Part shown: positions 6,043-7,614 of the stretch, piece by piece
Layout: every line of letters begins with the position of its first letter
How positions within the stretch are numbered: the first letter of the stretch is position 1
Source of the DNA: Conexivisphaera sp046536535
GTDB taxonomy: Archaea > Thermoproteota > Nitrososphaeria > Conexivisphaerales > Conexivisphaeraceae
Assembly (NCBI GenBank): GCA_046536535.1
Contig: JAWDMO010000063.1
Coordinates: 1 to 7,614, forward strand
Direction of reading: 5' to 3'
DNA length: 7,614 nucleotides
Translations under genes and position numbers: made by a program
Notes under the pieces: model-generated
Told to the model about the DNA's origin: nothing
What the model saw: the letters and a program-made list of their open reading frames with translations, nothing else
The model's database searches: none

Positions 6043-7066
6043 CGCGGCCCGGGCGTTCGTCGTGGCGATCCTGCCGCTGGCCATCGGGCTGGCGCTGGAC
6101 TTCATCTACCCGTTTCACCGGGGTCCGCTGCTCACCGTGCATCCGGTGCACACCTCGTACTCGATGGCGATGGCGCTCGCCCGGAGGTTGAACGGGAGGG
6201 GTAGGGCGGGGGGCGCGGCGCTGTGGCTGGCGGTCGTGGGATCGCACGTGCTGCTGTACGGCGCGGCGCTCTACGCGGCGGGCCGCCTGGGCGTCGTCGC
6301 GTGGATCATTGTCGCGTCATATATAGTCAAGGTATCGATGCCGGTCAGGTTGCTCCTCGATCAGGTGGGCTCCACCGGGTTCCACCTGGAGGCCGGGGAC
6401 CTCGGGCGGGCGAGGTCATCGGCGCAGGGGCTGGTGAGGCGGGACCTCGGAACCGCCGACGCCGGACACGTCGCATCGGCCGCGCTCGAATCGCTGTTCG
6501 AGAGCCTGGTGGACGCCGTGACGTCCCCCCTCCTGTACTACGTGCTGCTGGGGCCCATGGGGGCGCTCCTCCAGAGGCTGACGAACACCATGGACGGCGC
6601 GGTCGGCTTCAGGGATCCATCGATCGCGGACGTCGGCTGGTTCTCGGCGAGGATGGATACGCTGATCAACTATGTGCCGGCGAGGCTGACCGCGCTGCTG
6701 GAGATAGCATCGTGCGCGATGTGCCGCGGCGACGTCCGCGGCACCATAAGGGCGTACTCGAGGTACAGGGGGGCCGTGGCGAGCGTCAACGCGGGCCATC
6801 CCATGTCGGCGGCCGCCGGCTGCCTCGACGTGTCCCTGGAGAAGGCCGGGAGCTACTCGCTGGGCGAGGGGGCGCTGCCGGATCCCCCGGCGGTGCGCCG
6901 CGGCATCGAGCTGGCCTCGGCGACGCTGATCCTGGCTTTCGCCCTGGCCGCGGCGGCGCTCGTGCCCCTCGCGGGATCCGGATGGGAGCCGCGCACCTCC
7001 GCCGGGGACTCTCGCCCGCGACACGATAAGTTAAAATTGGATACGCGCGCACGCGCGCGCCGATGA
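6035..7066 (+). CDS. cbiB: Adenosylcobinamide-phosphate synthase CbiB (membrane protein)
   Basis: CbiB attaches aminopropanol phosphate (from CobD) to adenosylcobyric acid (de novo or from CbiZ), giving AdoCbi-P for CobY. Seen: LALDFIYP and HPVHTS (about 19-41; family form LDxxxGDP and HPV), then GDLGRARSSAQGLVRRD (121-137), LESLFESLVDAVTSPLLYY (151-169), NTMDGAVGFRD (184-194) and ARMDTLINYVPARLTAL (205-221). NAGHPMSAAAGCLDVSLEKAG (252-272) follows as two halves of the family's NAGxPM and AGxLxVxLEK motifs. Hydrophobic spans lie near 7-25, 61-81, 86-101, 164-180 and 291-313. The usual Asn in the E-N-x-x-D block is Ser here, and NTLDS reads NTMDG. ATG 6035 overlaps the cobS stop by 8 nt, as expected for coupled genes. 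The basic tail after residue 313 has no family counterpart I recall, and its codons contain the promoter of the next gene. Confidence 0.92.
   Translation: MYDAARAFVVAILPLAIGLALDFIYPFHRGPLLTVHPVHTSYSMAMALARRLNGRGRAGGAALWLAVVGSHVLLYGAALYAAGRLGVVAWIIVASYIVKVSMPVRLLLDQVGSTGFHLEAGDLGRARSSAQGLVRRDLGTADAGHVASAALESLFESLVDAVTSPLLYYVLLGPMGALLQRLTNTMDGAVGFRDPSIADVGWFSARMDTLINYVPARLTALLEIASCAMCRGDVRGTIRAYSRYRGAVASVNAGHPMSAAAGCLDVSLEKAGSYSLGEGALPDPPAVRRGIELASATLILAFALAAAALVPLAGSGWEPRTSAGDSRPRHDKLKLDTRARARR
7031..7038 (+). promoter_or_regulatory. TATA-like box for the cupin gene, inside the cbiB 3' end
   Basis: TTAAAATT is the most AT-rich octamer in this region. It is centred about 28 nt before ATG 7063, the expected leaderless spacing. 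The cupin gene can therefore be transcribed separately from the cobamide cluster, even though its ATG overlaps the cbiB TGA. Confidence 0.55.
7041..7060. repeat. 20-bp strictly alternating purine-pyrimidine tract (mostly CG)
   Basis: From 7041 to 7060 every base alternates purine and pyrimidine, and all but the first three bases and one A are C or G. Such tracts can adopt left-handed Z-form DNA under negative supercoiling. It sits between the cupin TATA box and the start codon, and also codes the ARAR end of CbiB. Confidence 0.6.
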
Positions 7067-7422
7067 CCGATTCCGGTATGGTCGAGGTGAAGTTCGCGGA
7101 CATGCCGGTCCACAACGTGGTGGGCCACTTCGGCAACGTCACCTACAAGATGCAGCACAAGGAGATCGGCGGGCCGAAGGAGTTCTGGGTGGGGCTGAGC
7201 TACTTCCTGCCCGGCGGGGGCGCCGAGATGAGCGCGTCCGGCGCCGAGCGCGTGTACGTGGTTGTCTCGGGATCCGTGACGGTGATCTCCGAGGACGGGA
7301 AGGAGTACACGTTGAACCCGATGGACTCCCTGTACATACCGCCCGGGACGAAGCGCTCGATAATCAACCGGTCGAAGGAGCCGGCCGCGATGCTCGTCGT
7401 GGCGACCTACGGCCAGCACTGA
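7063..7422 (+). CDS. Small single-domain cupin protein of unknown function
   Basis: This 119-residue protein has a cupin beta-barrel core at about residues 43-115. Cupin motif 1 is recognised by GGGAEMSASGAERVYVVVSG (51-70), with the motif glutamate kept (Glu62). The two histidines of the usual HxH are replaced by Met56 and Ala58. Motif 2 is MDSLYIPPGTKRSIIN (87-102): the PxG turn and Asn are kept, but the histidine is Lys/Arg. Three of the four usual metal ligands are therefore missing, which suggests a binding or regulatory role rather than metal catalysis; this last step is inference. I do not recognise the family, and nothing in the sequence ties it to cobamides. ATG 7063 overlaps the cbiB stop as ATGA, and a TATA box is correctly spaced upstream. 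No membrane segment or signal peptide is visible. Confidence 0.8.
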   Translation: MTDSGMVEVKFADMPVHNVVGHFGNVTYKMQHKEIGGPKEFWVGLSYFLPGGGAEMSASGAERVYVVVSGSVTVISEDGKEYTLNPMDSLYIPPGTKRSIINRSKEPAAMLVVATYGQH

Positions 7423-7468
7423 TCGCGCCGCGCCCGTGGTCCGACACATCTTAACGATCGGGGGTTAT

Positions 7469-7513
7469 GGGGGCGGAAGTCCCCTCCCTCGCGGGAGGGG
7501 ATGGATAGCCCCC
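7469..7513. other. Stable nested hairpin; possible IS200/IS605-type end or RNA element / terminator
   Basis: An outer 6-bp stem (GGGGGC 7469-7474 with GCCCCC 7508-7513) encloses a perfect 9-bp stem (TCCCCTCCC 7480-7488 with GGGAGGGGA 7493-7501) closed by a TCGC loop. The internal loops are GGAAG and TGGATA. The layout GGAAG, C-rich stem, G-rich stem, ATGG resembles what I recall of right ends of IS200/IS605 (TnpB/omega-RNA) elements read on the plus strand. No tnpB coding sequence lies upstream, so at most it is a solitary or decayed end. A T5 run at 7524-7528 follows, so a transcription terminator for the cupin gene is another reading. Part of an RNA gene is a third. Confidence 0.4.
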
Positions 7514-7523
7514 TTACGAGAGG

Positions 7524-7530
7524 TTTTTAG
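7524..7530 (+). promoter_or_regulatory. T-rich TATA-like motif (promoter or terminator tract)
   Basis: TTTTTAG follows the nested hairpin. It could be the poly-T of a terminator for the cupin transcript. It could also be a TATA box for a transcript starting near 7554, just before the next hairpins. I cannot decide between these. Confidence 0.25.
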
Positions 7531-7542
7531 TAGATCTGAGCA

Positions 7543-7613
7543 GTGGCTGATGTCTTGGCCACCGTGATGGGGATGGCCGGGCTTTCCCCGTGGAACGCAG
7601 GGAAGACGCCCGG
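7543..7613 (+). other. Structured DNA at the window edge, possible start of an RNA gene
   Basis: Two hairpins are visible. The first is GTGGC 7543-7547 with GCCAC 7558-7562. The longer one is CCGGGC 7577-7582 with GCCCGG 7608-7613, continued inside by TTCCC 7584-7588 with GGGAA 7600-7604 around an 11-nt loop. A short open frame also runs from GTG 7543 to the window edge (24 codons), and a minus-strand frame is open across the whole stretch; neither matches a protein I recognise. The motifs of SRP RNA, RNase P RNA, tRNA or rRNA are not recognisable. It may be a non-coding RNA, a mobile-element remnant or a gene end cut by the window. Confidence 0.25.
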
Positions 7614-7614
7614 G

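Noticed and set aside
7440..7614. RNase P RNA, SRP RNA or tRNA in the structured 3' region
   Set aside because: The GGCGGAAGTCCC stretch only loosely recalls the RNase P GAGGAAAGTCC core, and no SRP loop or tRNA cloverleaf elements could be matched.
1..7614. CRISPR array
   Set aside because: No regularly spaced direct repeats were seen anywhere in the window.

Overview
The window is visibly GC-rich DNA that I read as archaeal. Cobamide-loop enzymes of archaeal type are present (the amidohydrolase CbiZ and a CobY-type guanylyltransferase). Several genes have an AT-rich TATA-like box about 24-29 nt before the start codon, as expected for leaderless archaeal transcripts. AGG and ATA codons are common, which often goes with thermophilic archaea. 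A TACK/Thermoproteota-type thermophile is my best guess, but the species cannot be fixed from this window.

Layout. Positions 1-241 (minus strand) hold the N-terminal part of an ABC transporter ATPase. Positions 319-975 (minus) encode a HAD phosphatase. It is divergent from a thioredoxin reductase (1069-2058, plus), and their two TATA boxes share a short intergenic region. A plus-strand cluster follows with almost no spacing: a nucleoside phosphorylase (2108-2830), CbiZ (from 2874), CobY (about 3778-4320), CobD (4272-5318), CobS (about 5272-6042) and CbiB (6035-7066). A small cupin protein (7063-7422) overlaps the cbiB stop but has its own promoter. The last 190 bases contain no clear gene but are rich in stable hairpins.

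How the genes work together. The cluster covers salvage and assembly of the cobamide nucleotide loop. CbiZ cuts the aminopropanol side chain from salvaged adenosylcobinamide to give adenosylcobyric acid. CobD makes aminopropanol phosphate from threonine phosphate, and CbiB attaches it to give adenosylcobinamide phosphate. CobY activates that with GTP, and CobS joins it to alpha-ribazole phosphate. CobT, the final phosphatase and the corrin-ring genes are not seen.

The most unusual part is gene-junction architecture. The CbiZ frame runs 278 nt into cobY. Neither cobY nor cobS has a good canonical start, yet both have a Shine-Dalgarno-like run placed for a non-AUG codon. CbiZ also has an extra C-terminal segment of about 75-80 residues. 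The structured 3' end may be an RNA gene or an IS200/IS605-type end.
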